A stretch of 64,000 nucleotides of DNA from an uncultured Clostridia bacterium (GTDB taxonomy: Bacteria > Bacillota > Clostridia > Oscillospirales > Ruminococcaceae): the NCBI GenBank assembly GCA_947166275.1, contig CAMVDP010000009.1, positions 1-64,000 on the forward strand. Direction: 5' to 3'. This document shows positions 56,501 to 63,962 of this stretch, piece by piece. The first letter of the stretch is position 1; each line of letters opens with the position of its first letter. Made by a program: the position numbers and the translations under genes. The notes below the pieces were generated by a model. The model saw nothing but the letters and a program-made list of their open reading frames with translations, was not told the origin of the DNA and did not search any database.

Positions 56501-57384
56501 TTGTTCTTGAGCCGCGCACGGTGCAGGCGCTCCAGTCCGTCCGTGATATCGTCGGGTGACGACACGAGCACGGACAGCGCGCACACCGTCTCATAGTTCT
56601 CGGCTTCGGAGAGCTTTGCGGCGGGTATCTCGCCGGGGCGCGAGCTTCGCAGCAGCAGCGCGTCCACCAGTGTTTTCGCGATCGCAGCGGCAGGAGCGAA
56701 AACAGCAAACCCCGCGAACCACCCGGCAAGCGTCACCGTGAGGGCGCTTATTCCCAGTGCGAGCGCGAGCTGTACGATCGTATAGTACCACACCCCGACA
56801 TGCGGGAACAGCCTGCGTACATCGGCGCGTATCACATCACCGAGTCCGGTACCGGAGTGGCGGGCAGTGATGAGGTACTCGGCAGCGAGCCTGCGCTCAT
56901 CTATCCCGGCAGCTTGTGCGCAGCGGGTTGTGTCGGCGCGCAGCATGCCCTTTGTGCGCTCGTCGCTCAGCTCATACTCGGTATCGCCCGCGTATCTGCG
57001 GCACAGCGGGTTCAGCAGCTCGTTCAGCTTCTCCGTGTCAACATCGGCAGCTGCGTAGATGATATCCCTTTTTTCTCCGTCCTCCGACGCTTTGAGCAGT
57101 GCCGCAAAGCGCACCTGCCACATCAACGTCATCATATCGGAGTTATCCAGCACATCCGCGTACGGCAGCAGGGCGGCGTATACGCTGTCGGTGGTGAGCT
57201 CCTCCGTGTCCGAGAGGGCGTGCGTGATCAGCGGGAGTGTCCCCGCGGAATGTACACGAAAGCGCGGTATGTCTCCGATGAGCGCGGTGATCTCCGCCGC
57301 GAGCCTGTGACCGCCCTGCGCACGCAGCTTCCCGCGTATGCGGCGGAGCTGCTTTCTGTAAATGTCGAGCTTTGTGTATTTCAT
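50551..57384 (-). CDS. Cyclic beta-1,2-glucan synthase-like protein (GT84 / glycoamylase-like / GH94), 2277 residues
   Basis: Domain order: helical cytoplasmic N-terminus (1-195) and a TM pair (about 197-250). Next comes a GT84-type glucosyltransferase (about 260-640) with DYDT, LSHDIIEGG and RAHRWMRGDMQ and several TM helices. A glycoamylase-like (PF10091) domain follows (YNWYATDTLKVIDPFVSSVDSGN; WTGTMFEYFMPELL; PFGVSESGYY), then two beta-sandwich blocks. Last is a GH94 phosphorylase barrel whose GSGDWNDG holds the catalytic Asp (about 2039-2042). The layout matches NdvB/ChvB, which make and size-limit cyclic beta-1,2-glucan, but is shorter. Product here is inferred. AAAAAGGAGACCGAT precedes the ATG. 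Confidence 0.88.
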   Translation of the reverse strand: MKYTKLDIYRKQLRRIRGKLRAQGGHRLAAEITALIGDIPRFRVHSAGTLPLITHALSDTEELTTDSVYAALLPYADVLDNSDMMTLMWQVRFAALLKASEDGEKRDIIYAAADVDTEKLNELLNPLCRRYAGDTEYELSDERTKGMLRADTTRCAQAAGIDERRLAAEYLITARHSGTGLGDVIRADVRRLFPHVGVWYYTIVQLALALGISALTVTLAGWFAGFAVFAPAAAIAKTLVDALLLRSSRPGEIPAAKLSEAENYETVCALSVLVSSPDDITDGLERLHRARLKNNTPNISWCLLCDLPASRERECDADSELLKAAAKAFEASDGRAAVIFREREYCRTQRRFQGRERKRGAIEDLVRHICGDEPGFRAVFGDISGYIGVPFLCALDYDTLPLMDSINSLVAAAIHPCNSEYGVFAPRITTSLSSSLRTGLTRLFGTGGCSGASVYDSLSSELYFDCFGEGTFTGKGLIRVNEYYRHCVGALPEERVLSHDIIEGGILGTAYCGDIEFSDGMPPTTRGYFRRAHRWMRGDMQNLPFIFRKDLSVLTKYKLTDNVRRALTPLNALLTIFLTAGVGGAGSYLPTTVAVLSVTLPFILGLIPAAIRGLGFSNTREFYAPITSLTRQLVTRVFAEVIFMGRNALDGLDALYHTAWRMISRRRLLEWQTASAFDRTDSFGWLGMIPASAVGVLLFGVSVYYGSVHDALIGILIACCLPAAVVCDRVCRTEPKPVSERDRRYLIDEARREWSFCTDHVTAEENWLPPDNVQYSPVYRVSHRTSPTNIGMYLLSCVGANELGFIDNARLVTLLSRTVTTVERLAKYKGSLYNWYATDTLKVIDPFVSSVDSGNFLCCLVAVRRKLIEDIPDSPLIRRIGRLIVDADVGVFYNKARKLFSVGINSDTGEKAPNCYDMLMSEARMLSFFAIARGKADRSHWRALSRVMSRSGYYAGPIAWTGTMFEYFMPELLLESKRGSLCYEALGYAMHCQKQRGRDMHLPFGVSESGYYAFDRDLNYRYKAHGVQKLALCGGMDKEYVISPYSTFLALSYSFGACMKNLSKLADRAFSHRRYGLYEAVDLTGARTGAAAAVVRSHMAHHVGMSICGITNTLCNGKLRRLFMSDETMQRADELLEERVMAGEVVVDIAKLRDRSAADDRAEHFDEFSVLRPRYNVIANHRIALFMSDTGMCTDKYGGRAVSFPTRDLLRRPDGMFVGIREGEAQIPFYMTAFDDGASVKRSVTFGENSSEYLAGAVGLECGMRVSVFGEKAAVIRDITVTNALPYDRSAEIYVYLRPALAPEADIIAHPAFTELFLRTIYDRENELFLARRRDRDTGKETWLALGLRIPGETLYSFSRECVLTHGKPMDFSKGFALTGPDNSSIPSPCIFLRAKLDIPAGGEARNALILCCGETRDEAVELALEARAAHPADDAAMPYGTAVSPLPKSTLTGRLARAMLPAMLCRSVLSEEILTSESDLGRDTLWRFGISGDRPTAICAFGGDEQRAEAAALMAEGLLGCGTPIDLIMLCDSVADKVRAELMQTGGTKCIHPLMRDELSDDELAFLKRTAVYVFGRVEERKPPARLMELVPAEPYDDGLSEGFHDDSYVIKHKGHPLCNVIASEEFGCIVSQNSLGFTYAMNSRENKLTPWYNDIMRDNGGEMLLVKGVGKYTDIIAGSTAVFSPSKAEYLSRVGRLILRTDVGVMQTGMAKIITVSAENDGELDRQLTLSYYTEPVMAWDRSASGCGASLVYRRTDNGIIVSAPTDPDFHGEMAVACFTPDCSACGMTTDRERFWAGETDGEVRSFANACAAVTAKLRVPAHSEVKVRFVMCYSTENIGDMLKLAGAATAADCEWKPQLRRTINSGNDKLDRLYNVWLPWQIVGCRMRARSGFYQNGGAYGFRDQLQDSTAAAYFMPTEAKRMILRCCGAQFPSGDVLHWWHETQDGRRGIRTRCSDDMLWLAYAAAEYVRATGDAGLLDEKVPFAAGEELGHENERYMSVTQSDSSADVYEHCRRALDRCYRTGARSLIKMGSGDWNDGYNRVGSDGIGESVWLSMFYVWTVKLFLPFVRARGDSAYASELEKRAAVLSAACEDEAFEDGQFLRAFYDDGRKMGAKGNECCETDLLSQAFAELAGLPDREKRASALKTAYEKLYDKRSRIISLFTPPYSEDSAEDPGYVRGYPEGIRENGGQYTHAAVWLALAFLRSGDRATAIELADALDPAERGAAYKNEPYFMSADIYTNPECFGRGGWSMYTGSAAWYYRLLDELYGGA

Positions 57385-57476
57385 ATCGGTCTCCTTTTTC
57401 GCCCATTAAATGATGTGGTTATTATTGACAGATATCACAATTTTATTGCAAAAAACAGAAAATTTGGTTTTCTCTA

Positions 57477-57505
57477 TTGATTTTTTGTAAATAATGATGT
57501 ATAAT
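57477..57505 (+). promoter_or_regulatory. Promoter ahead of the IseA-like gene and F-type ATPase genes
   Basis: TTGATT (57477-57482), 17 bases and TATAAT (57500-57505); leader about 85 bases. No other clear promoter is seen before atpZ, so the F-ATPase operon may start here. Confidence 0.72.
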
Positions 57506-57596
57506 AAGGAAGATATTATAGGGTTAATATGGGTTTTTAACGGTAAAACGTTCCAGAAGTATATAAAACCTGATAAAAAACAGGAGATATGTTCAG

Positions 57597-58286
57597 ATGA
57601 AATTAAAAGGCAAATACTCCGAAAGCGCTGTACTTTATGCTATCATTCTTTCTGTGGCAGCCGTGCTCGCTGTTGTTGTTTTTTTCGTTGTACTGAATAT
57701 GGTCGGCGGAGATAAAGCTCCCAAGACACCGGATACCACAGCGGAGCAGACAACGGAGCAGGCCGGAGAGACCTCTCCCGCCGAAGAGGGAGGATATGTG
57801 GCAGACCGTGACCTCGCGAACGAGATGTTCGACGCCGCGGCGGATCTTATCTACAAGAATTACACAGTGCTGAAGCTTTACTATACCAAAGGTCTCGACC
57901 ATAAGGACGAACCTTACGGCAACACCCCCGAGGACGGCTACTACACCGTTGACAGTGACACCTATACCTCCCTTGAGCAGATCGAGGAGATCGTCGACAG
58001 CACATACGTAAAGAAGTTCGCGACGGAAATAAAGACAAATCCGCTCGGATACGGCGCGATATACAAGACCCGTGACAACGGCACCCTCGGTATCATCGAG
58101 AACTATACTCCCATGCCGTACGACATGTCGTGGGAGAACCCCCAGGTCGAGATAGACCCCCAGAGCGATACGGAGTGTATCATCAACATCACTATCCATA
58201 ACAAGACGGACAATTCCGAAGTACCCGTCTCGGCAACGATGGTGAAGAAATCGGCGGGCTGGAGGCTCAAATCCGTAATTTATTAA
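57597..58286 (+). CDS. Membrane-anchored IseA/NTF2-like extracytoplasmic protein
   Basis: The 229-residue protein has one N-terminal helix (about 10-35, VLYAIILSVAAVLAVVVFFVVLNM) and a Thr/Glu/Pro linker. A globular domain of about 160 residues follows, with a pattern resembling IseA (YoeB)-type inhibitors: helix with YKNYTVLKLYYTKGLD, EIVDSTYVKKFATEI, GYGAIYKT, and a terminal KKSAGWRLKSVIY strand. IseA inhibits cell-wall DL-endopeptidases; the match is from memory and remote. AGGAGATATGTTCAG precedes the ATG. It is 32 bases ahead of atpZ. Confidence 0.6.
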   Translation: MKLKGKYSESAVLYAIILSVAAVLAVVVFFVVLNMVGGDKAPKTPDTTAEQTTEQAGETSPAEEGGYVADRDLANEMFDAAADLIYKNYTVLKLYYTKGLDHKDEPYGNTPEDGYYTVDSDTYTSLEQIEEIVDSTYVKKFATEIKTNPLGYGAIYKTRDNGTLGIIENYTPMPYDMSWENPQVEIDPQSDTECIINITIHNKTDNSEVPVSATMVKKSAGWRLKSVIY

Positions 58287-58318
58287 TGTATTTTGTAACT
58301 ATGAAATGATGTGTTTTA

Positions 58319-58636
58319 ATGGCAAAAAACAAAAAGGACAATCCGGTCGCGGTGTACGCGGTCGCGAGCCAGATAGGGTTTATCGTTCTTACCCCGCTGC
58401 TTATCTTCGTGATAGGCGGTACGTGGCTCGTTGAGAAGCTGAAATGGCCGGACTTCATGAATGTGGTGTTCGTTATAATAGGGATCACGACAATGAGCGC
58501 GGGAGCCCTCAATTACCTGAAGAAGCTTATAGCATTGTATGACAACAGCGAGTCGGGTACAGGCGCGTCGGAGATAAAGCACGACAGCCGTGACCACGAT
58601 TATTACGACAGCTACTCAAAAAGCAAAAAACTATGA
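58319..58636 (+). CDS. atpZ: AtpZ/AtpI-family protein of F-type ATP synthase operon
   Basis: The 105-residue protein has two membrane helices (SQIGFIVLTPLLIFVIGGTWLVE; FMNVVFVIIGITTMSAGALNYLKKLI) and a charged C-terminal tail with many Asp/Ser/Tyr. The first-helix pattern matches AtpZ/AtpI, which help assemble the c ring or carry Mg/Ca ions. No good ribosome site is visible; it may be weakly translated or coupled to the upstream gene. ATGA overlap with the next gene. Confidence 0.78.
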   Translation: MAKNKKDNPVAVYAVASQIGFIVLTPLLIFVIGGTWLVEKLKWPDFMNVVFVIIGITTMSAGALNYLKKLIALYDNSESGTGASEIKHDSRDHDYYDSYSKSKKL

Positions 58637-59046
58637 CTATGAGTTTAAAGATAAACAAGTATACCACAGAGGAACTCAGAGCCATGTATCCGTTCATTGC
58701 TGCGGCAGACGGCTCGATAGTTGCGGCGGCGCTGATATTCGGCGCCTTTTCAGGCTTTGACTGGAGATTGTTCAGCGGCCTGCTCTGTGGGAACGCGCTT
58801 ATGCTGATAAACTTCGTGCTGATAGGCTATACCGCGGATAAGGCGGTAAAATGCCGCGATTTCAGGCGAGCAAGGTCAATAAGCAGCATTTCCTACGGGC
58901 TGCGGTACATAGGACAGTTCGCGGTGCTTGCAGCGCTTCTGTCGCTCGGGGTCATAAACATAGTGACCGCGTTGATACCGCTCTTTTACCCGAAAATATA
59001 CTATACTTTTTTCTATGCGCTCACGCGCGGGAAGGATGATGTATGA
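58633..59046 (+). CDS. ATP synthase subunit I-like membrane protein
   Basis: The 137-residue protein has four predicted membrane helices (IVAAALIFGAFSGF; LLCGNALMLINFVLIGYTA; GLRYIGQFAVLAALLSLGV; ITALIPLFYPKIYYTF-like). The N-x-M-x-x-N-F segment and position before atpB fit the AtpI/subunit I group that assists F0 assembly. It overlaps both neighbours by four bases (ATGA). Confidence 0.75.
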   Translation: MTMSLKINKYTTEELRAMYPFIAAADGSIVAAALIFGAFSGFDWRLFSGLLCGNALMLINFVLIGYTADKAVKCRDFRRARSISSISYGLRYIGQFAVLAALLSLGVINIVTALIPLFYPKIYYTFFYALTRGKDDV

Positions 59047-59774
59047 TGACACAGAATATGGTCATGGCGGCGGAGGCTGCCGAAAGAACATTTACCATCG
59101 AGGGACCGCTTAAATCCATTACTTTCGAGCTTTTCGGCAAGGAATGGGTCGTAGCCGAGTCCGTGGTCACACAGTGGGTAGTTATACTCGTGCTCGGGGT
59201 GCTGTTCTTCATTCTTGGACGGGGGCTTAAGATAAAACCCGAGAGCAAGCGGCAGGTGGTCGCGGAGTGGATCGTAGGCTTCTTCACGGGCTACGTTGAC
59301 ACAGCGATGGGCAGAAAGTATGTGAGAACATACGGTCCGTACATAGGCGCGCTCTTCTGCTTTATCATATTATCGTGTCTTATGGGTCTGTTCGGACTCA
59401 GAAACCCGACCTCCGACCTTTCGGTAACGGCATCGTGGGGCTGCGTGACTTTCGTGCTCGTTCTCTGGACAAAGATCAGGACCGGCGGTATCAAGGGCTA
59501 CCTCAAGAGCTTTATCGAACCGATGCCGTTCATGCTCCCGTTCAATATCATCGGTGACTTCGCAAACCCGGTCGCACAGTCTCTCCGTCTTTTCGGAAAC
59601 AACGTTTCCGGCATGGTAATCGGCGGACTCGTGTACTTCGCGCTCGGAAGCTTCGCTATCGCGGTACCGGCAGTTCTGTCGCTGTACTTCGACCTCTTCT
59701 CGGCTGTTATACAGTCGTACATCTTCGTAACGCTCACCATGTCGTATGTCGCAATGGCGGATATGGAGGAATAA
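59043..59774 (+). CDS. atpB: F-type ATP synthase subunit a
   Basis: The 243-residue F0 stator with five to six membrane helices. The essential Arg is in PVAQSLRLFGNNVSGM, and the last helices (FDLFSAVIQSYIFVTLTMSYVAMA) carry the Gln/Tyr cluster of the half-channels. ATG 59043 overlaps the previous stop. A 98-base gap with two hairpins separates it from atpE. Confidence 0.95.
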   Translation: MMTQNMVMAAEAAERTFTIEGPLKSITFELFGKEWVVAESVVTQWVVILVLGVLFFILGRGLKIKPESKRQVVAEWIVGFFTGYVDTAMGRKYVRTYGPYIGALFCFIILSCLMGLFGLRNPTSDLSVTASWGCVTFVLVLWTKIRTGGIKGYLKSFIEPMPFMLPFNIIGDFANPVAQSLRLFGNNVSGMVIGGLVYFALGSFAIAVPAVLSLYFDLFSAVIQSYIFVTLTMSYVAMADMEE

Positions 59775-59839
59775 GTTCCTGCGGGCACGAAAAATGTTTT
59801 CAAAGGGTCTCGTACCCTTGAAATAAAAATGTAAAATAA

Positions 59840-60130
<291 letters not shown>

Positions 60131-60162
60131 TAATTAGCAAATAAACGGAAGGAGCTGCGAAA

Positions 60163-60687
60163 ATGGGTGTCCCTGAATTGTTGGCCGGCGAGACTCTCGA
60201 GCTGGTAAACATCAATACCGATACTATCATTTTCACGCTTATCAACACACTCATCATCTTCCTGCTTTACTTCTTCTTCCTGCACAAGCCGGTAATGAAG
60301 ATACTCGACGAGCGCAAGAACAAGATAAACAGCGAGATGAAAGCTGCCGAGGACGCACAGGCAGAGGCGGAGGCCGTAAAGGCGGAATACACCGCGAAGC
60401 TCAAGGAGTCCAAGGAAGAGGCGGCACAGATAGTTTCCGCCGCGGTAAAGCGCGCGGGCGAGCGTGAAAGTCAGATAATAGCGGAAGCTCAGCAGGAAGC
60501 CGCAGACATGAAGAAGAAAGCGGAAGAAAGTATCGAGCTTGAAAAGAAAAAAGCGATCAATGAGATCAAGGATCAGATCTCCGATATCGTCATAATGGCG
60601 AGTGAGAAGGTCTGTGAAAAGGAAATATCCAAGTCCGACAACGAGGCGCTTATCAATAAGTTCATCGCGGAAGTCGGCAACGAATAA
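60163..60687 (+). CDS. atpF: F-type ATP synthase subunit b
   Basis: The 174-residue stator has one N-terminal membrane helix (TIIFTLINTLIIFLLYFFFLHKPVM) and a long charged coiled coil (Glu/Lys/Ala). The family core FFLHKPVMKILDERKNKI is clear. GGAAGGAGCTGCGAAA precedes the ATG. Single b-type, so it likely forms a homodimer. Confidence 0.94.
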   Translation: MGVPELLAGETLELVNINTDTIIFTLINTLIIFLLYFFFLHKPVMKILDERKNKINSEMKAAEDAQAEAEAVKAEYTAKLKESKEEAAQIVSAAVKRAGERESQIIAEAQQEAADMKKKAEESIELEKKKAINEIKDQISDIVIMASEKVCEKEISKSDNEALINKFIAEVGNE

Positions 60688-60705
60688 GACCGAAAGGAAA
60701 GATCT

Positions 60706-61254
60706 ATGGCAGGCTTGGTCGAAAAGACATACGGCGACGCGCTTTTTGAGCTTATCCTCGAGGAAGATCCGTCAAAGCTCGCGGCGGCAAAGTCCGAGCT
60801 TTCCGCGGTAAGTTCGATAATAAAGGATATTCCCGACCTGATAAAGCTGTCGAAAACACCGACTGTCGAAAAGAAGGATAAGCTCGCTATCATCGAGCAG
60901 GCCTTCAAAGGAAAGCTCTCGGAACATGTTTTCAACTTCCTTATGGTCATAACCGAGGCAGGAAGGCTCGACCGGTTCGGAAAGATAACCGAGTACTTCG
61001 GCGCACGCTGCAATGAGTACCTCGGTATAGCAGAGATAACGGTCGTGACCCGCGAGCCGCTTACGGAGAAGGCAAAAGCCGATCTCTCCGCGAAGATGTG
61101 CAAGATGCTCGGAAAGAAGATCGTTATGAAGGAAGAGCTGGACAGCTCTATAATCGGCGGGATCGTCGTCAAGAACGGCAATACTACGCTTGATGGAAGC
61201 GTGAAGGCAAGACTTCGCGCCCTCAGAACGGATATCGGCAGCGTGATCTGCTGA
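60706..61254 (+). CDS. atpH: F-type ATP synthase subunit delta
   Basis: The 182-residue OSCP-type protein joins the b stalk to the alpha3beta3 head. N-terminus AGLVEKTYGDALFELILEED and C-terminal VTREPLTEKAKADLSAKMCKMLGKKIVMKEELDSSIIGGIVVK are diagnostic. GAAAGGAAAGATCT precedes the ATG, 18 bases after atpF. Confidence 0.95.
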   Translation: MAGLVEKTYGDALFELILEEDPSKLAAAKSELSAVSSIIKDIPDLIKLSKTPTVEKKDKLAIIEQAFKGKLSEHVFNFLMVITEAGRLDRFGKITEYFGARCNEYLGIAEITVVTREPLTEKAKADLSAKMCKMLGKKIVMKEELDSSIIGGIVVKNGNTTLDGSVKARLRALRTDIGSVIC

Positions 61255-61273
61255 GACCCGTAAAAGACAATTC

Positions 61274-61297
61274 TCCCGCGTTAACGGGATGAAAGGA
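61274..61297 (+). promoter_or_regulatory. atpA: TCCCG/CGGGA hairpin plus GAAAGGA ribosome site before atpA
   Basis: TCCCG-CGTTAA-CGGGA (61274-61289) followed directly by TGAAAGGA. Same layout as before atpE, atpG and atpD. Confidence 0.45.
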
Positions 61298-61308
61298 AAG
61301 ACGAGAAT

Positions 61309-62811
61309 ATGGAATTACGCCCTGATGAAATAACAGGTATTATAAAATCCAAGATCAAGGCATTCGACTCTAAGATCACTCTCACCGATACAGGAACGGT
61401 CGTCACCGTCGGAGACGGTATCGTTCGTATCCACGGTCTCGAGAACTGTATGATAAACGAGCTTCTCGAGTTCGACAACGGCGTGCAGTGTATGGCGCTC
61501 AACCTTGAGCAGGATTTTGTCGGTGCGGTTATGCTCGGCTCTGATGCCGACATCAAAGAGGGTTCCAATGTAAAGAGAACGGGCAAGATCATCTCCGTTC
61601 CCGTAGGCGACGCACTTCTCGGACGCGTTGTAAACGCGCTCGGCGAGCCTATCGACGGCAAGGGACCCATCGTTTCCGACGAATACCGCCCCGTAGAACG
61701 TATAGCACCCGGCATCATCACGAGAAAGTCCGTTGATACCCCGCTTCAGACAGGTATCAAGGCTATCGACTCGATGATCCCGATCGGAAGAGGACAGCGT
61801 GAGCTTATCATAGGCGACCGCCAGACCGGTAAGACCGCGATCGCTGTCGATACCATAATCAACCAGAGAGACACAGATGTGCTGTGCATCTATGTCGCGA
61901 TAGGACAGAAGGCTTCCACGGTCGCGTCCGTCGTTGAACAGCTTACAAACGCGGGAGCTATGGATTATACCATAGTCGTATCCGCTACCGCGGCAGAGCT
62001 TGCCCCGCTGCAGTACATAGCGCCGTATTCCGGCTGCGCTATGGGTGAATACTTCATGGAGAAAGGAAAGGATGCGCTCATAATCTATGACGACCTTTCC
62101 AAGCACGCTGTCGCATACCGTGCGATGTCGCTTCTGCTGAAGCGTCCGCCGGGACGTGAAGCATACCCCGGTGACGTATTCTACCTCCATTCGAGACTTC
62201 TCGAGCGTGCCGCGAACCTCAACGAGGATTACGGCGGAGGTTCGCTCACAGCGCTCCCGATCATAGAGACGCAGGCAGGCGACGTATCGGCATATATCCC
62301 GACAAATGTCATCTCTATCACAGACGGACAGATATTCCTTGAGACCGAGCTCTTCAACTCCGGTATCAGACCCGCGGTAAACCCGGGTATCTCAGTATCC
62401 CGTGTCGGCGGTTCGGCACAGATAAAGGCGATGAAGAAGGTCTCCGGCTCCCTGAAGCTCGAGTATTCGCAGTACAGAGAGCTCCAGGCGTTCTCACAGT
62501 TCGGTTCCGATCTCGACGCAGACACAAAGGCGCGTCTCGCAAAGGGCGAACGTATCGTTGCGGTACTCAAGCAACCGCAGTCCTCGCCTATAACCGTTGA
62601 GAACCAGATCATAATAATCTATGCGGTAATCAACGATTACCTGAAGGATATCCCCGTTGACAGAGTCCCCGAGTTCGAAAAGGAGCTCTTCGAGCACATG
62701 GCATCACAGCACAGTGATATCATCGACGATCTGAAGAAGAACAAGGTCCTGTCTCCCGACAATGAGGAGAAGCTGAAGGCTGTCCTTAAGAACTTTGCCG
62801 CCAACTTCTGA
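61309..62811 (+). CDS. atpA: F-type ATP synthase subunit alpha
   Basis: The 500-residue regulatory nucleotide-binding subunit. P-loop [21 protein letters not shown], and the signature [22 protein letters not shown] are intact. It starts [16 protein letters not shown], typical. A 213-base space to atpG contains a separate small gene. Confidence 0.97.
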   Translation: MELRPDEITGIIKSKIKAFDSKITLTDTGTVVTVGDGIVRIHGLENCMINELLEFDNGVQCMALNLEQDFVGAVMLGSDADIKEGSNVKRTGKIISVPVGDALLGRVVNALGEPIDGKGPIVSDEYRPVERIAPGIITRKSVDTPLQTGIKAIDSMIPIGRGQRELIIGDRQTGKTAIAVDTIINQRDTDVLCIYVAIGQKASTVASVVEQLTNAGAMDYTIVVSATAAELAPLQYIAPYSGCAMGEYFMEKGKDALIIYDDLSKHAVAYRAMSLLLKRPPGREAYPGDVFYLHSRLLERAANLNEDYGGGSLTALPIIETQAGDVSAYIPTNVISITDGQIFLETELFNSGIRPAVNPGISVSRVGGSAQIKAMKKVSGSLKLEYSQYRELQAFSQFGSDLDADTKARLAKGERIVAVLKQPQSSPITVENQIIIIYAVINDYLKDIPVDRVPEFEKELFEHMASQHSDIIDDLKKNKVLSPDNEEKLKAVLKNFAANF

Positions 62812-62858
62812 TATCGTAACGGGCAGTACGGGATAAACTGTACGGGAAAGGAGCAACC

Positions 62859-62978
62859 ATGAGTAAATCAGCATTCGTTTTAAGTATTGTATCTATCAGC
62901 CTCACGGCACTTCTGGCACTTGCTGCGGTTTTTATGCTGCTCTTCAACAAGGTCGTTTATATCGACAGCGACCGGTAA
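62859..62978 (+). CDS. Small single-helix membrane protein between atpA and atpG (39 residues)
   Basis: ATG 62859 follows GGGAAAGGAGCAACC, as good a ribosome site as those of the atp genes. The 39 codons encode a short polar start, one helix (LSIVSISLTALLALAAVFML) and a positively and negatively charged end (NKVVYIDSDR), then TAA. It lies inside the operon with 47 bases before and 46 after, so the whole alpha-gamma gap is explained by it. No known F-ATPase subunit occupies this slot. A small accessory or assembly protein is possible. Confidence 0.65.
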   Translation: MSKSAFVLSIVSISLTALLALAAVFMLLFNKVVYIDSDR

Positions 62979-62992
62979 AACGATATGACGTT

Positions 62993-63015
62993 CCGCAGTG
63001 CGGGACATGAAAGGA
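62993..63015 (+). promoter_or_regulatory. atpG: CCGC/GCGG hairpin plus GAAAGGA ribosome site before atpG
   Basis: CCGC-AGT-GCGG (62993-63003), five bases, then GAAAGGA (63009-63015). Confidence 0.45.
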
Positions 63016-63024
63016 ATGGAATAA

Positions 63025-63885
63025 ATGGCTACGGGCAACATGAAGGACATCAAGCGCCGTATCAAGAGCGTAAGCTCGACGAGACAGATAACGAAAGCTA
63101 TGGAGCTTGTCGCCTCGTCAAAGCTCAGAAAGGCAAAGCAGCGCTCGGAAAACGGCAGATTGTTCTTTGAAACGCAGTATGCGCTTCTCGCCGAGATAGC
63201 GTCGGTGAAAAAGGATTTCAGCACCATATTCACCGAGCCGCGGGATGTAAAGAACAAACTGTTCATAGTCATCGCGGGCGACAGAGGTCTCGCGGGCGGT
63301 TTCAACTCGAATATCCTGAAAGCAGCTTCCGCAGCTCACAAGGGCGACGCAAACAAGCCGAAGATAATCGCTATCGGCAGAAAAGCCGTGGATTACTTCG
63401 ATAAGCATGGCTATGATGTAGTCGCAAAGTATCCGTACTTCGCCGAAAAAGCGAAGACAGCCCACTGCATGGATATCGCGCAGATCGCGGTAGACCTGTT
63501 CGCGTCAGGCGCGGTCGACGAGGTGCAGCTGTTCTATACGGCGTTCGTTTCGCCGCTGGTCCAGACCCCCGAGAGCGCAAAGCTTCTCCCGCTCGCCAAT
63601 ATAGGCGAGGGTACCGGTGAGGATCTCGGACTTATCAACTATGATCCGTCGCCGGAGGCTGTGTTCGACAGACTTCTTCCGAAGTTCCTGATGAGCATGA
63701 TAAGCTGCGCGGTGGTCGAGTCGTTCGCTTCCGAGCAGGGCGCAAGACGTACCGCCATGGAAAGCGCCACCGACAATGCGGACGAGATGATCGCGAGCCT
63801 GTCATTGTCGTATAACCGCGCAAGACAGGAAAAGATCACCAACGAGATCACAGAGATCGTATCCGGCGCCAACGCGCTGAGCTGA
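63025..63885 (+). CDS. atpG: F-type ATP synthase subunit gamma
   Basis: The 286-residue central shaft. N-terminus MKDIKRRIKSVSSTRQITKAMELVASSKLRKAK and C-terminus AMESATDNADEMIASLSLSYNRARQEKITNEITEIVSGANAL are diagnostic. The Rossmann-like middle includes VIAGDRGLAGGFNSNI. The start is ATG 63025, ten bases after GAAAGGA. Confidence 0.96.
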   Translation: MATGNMKDIKRRIKSVSSTRQITKAMELVASSKLRKAKQRSENGRLFFETQYALLAEIASVKKDFSTIFTEPRDVKNKLFIVIAGDRGLAGGFNSNILKAASAAHKGDANKPKIIAIGRKAVDYFDKHGYDVVAKYPYFAEKAKTAHCMDIAQIAVDLFASGAVDEVQLFYTAFVSPLVQTPESAKLLPLANIGEGTGEDLGLINYDPSPEAVFDRLLPKFLMSMISCAVVESFASEQGARRTAMESATDNADEMIASLSLSYNRARQEKITNEITEIVSGANALS

Positions 63886-63924
63886 AAATATCACACATAA
63901 GCGGCTCGCCAAGAGCCGAACTTA

Positions 63925-63960
63925 CCGCCTCAGCGGCATGACCCGCGGGGGCTGAAAGGA
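63925..63960 (+). promoter_or_regulatory. atpD: CCGC/GCGG hairpin plus GAAAGGA ribosome site before atpD
   Basis: CCGC-CTCA-GCGG (63925-63936), then a short GC-rich stretch and GAAAGGA (63954-63960). A further CGGCTC/GAGCCG hairpin lies just upstream (63902-63918). Confidence 0.45.
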
Positions 63961-63962
63961 AA

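Noticed and set aside
57494-57715. 73-codon ORF starting MMYNKEDIIG
   Set aside because: Starts at the promoter -10 box, has no ribosome site and overlaps the IseA-like gene in another frame.
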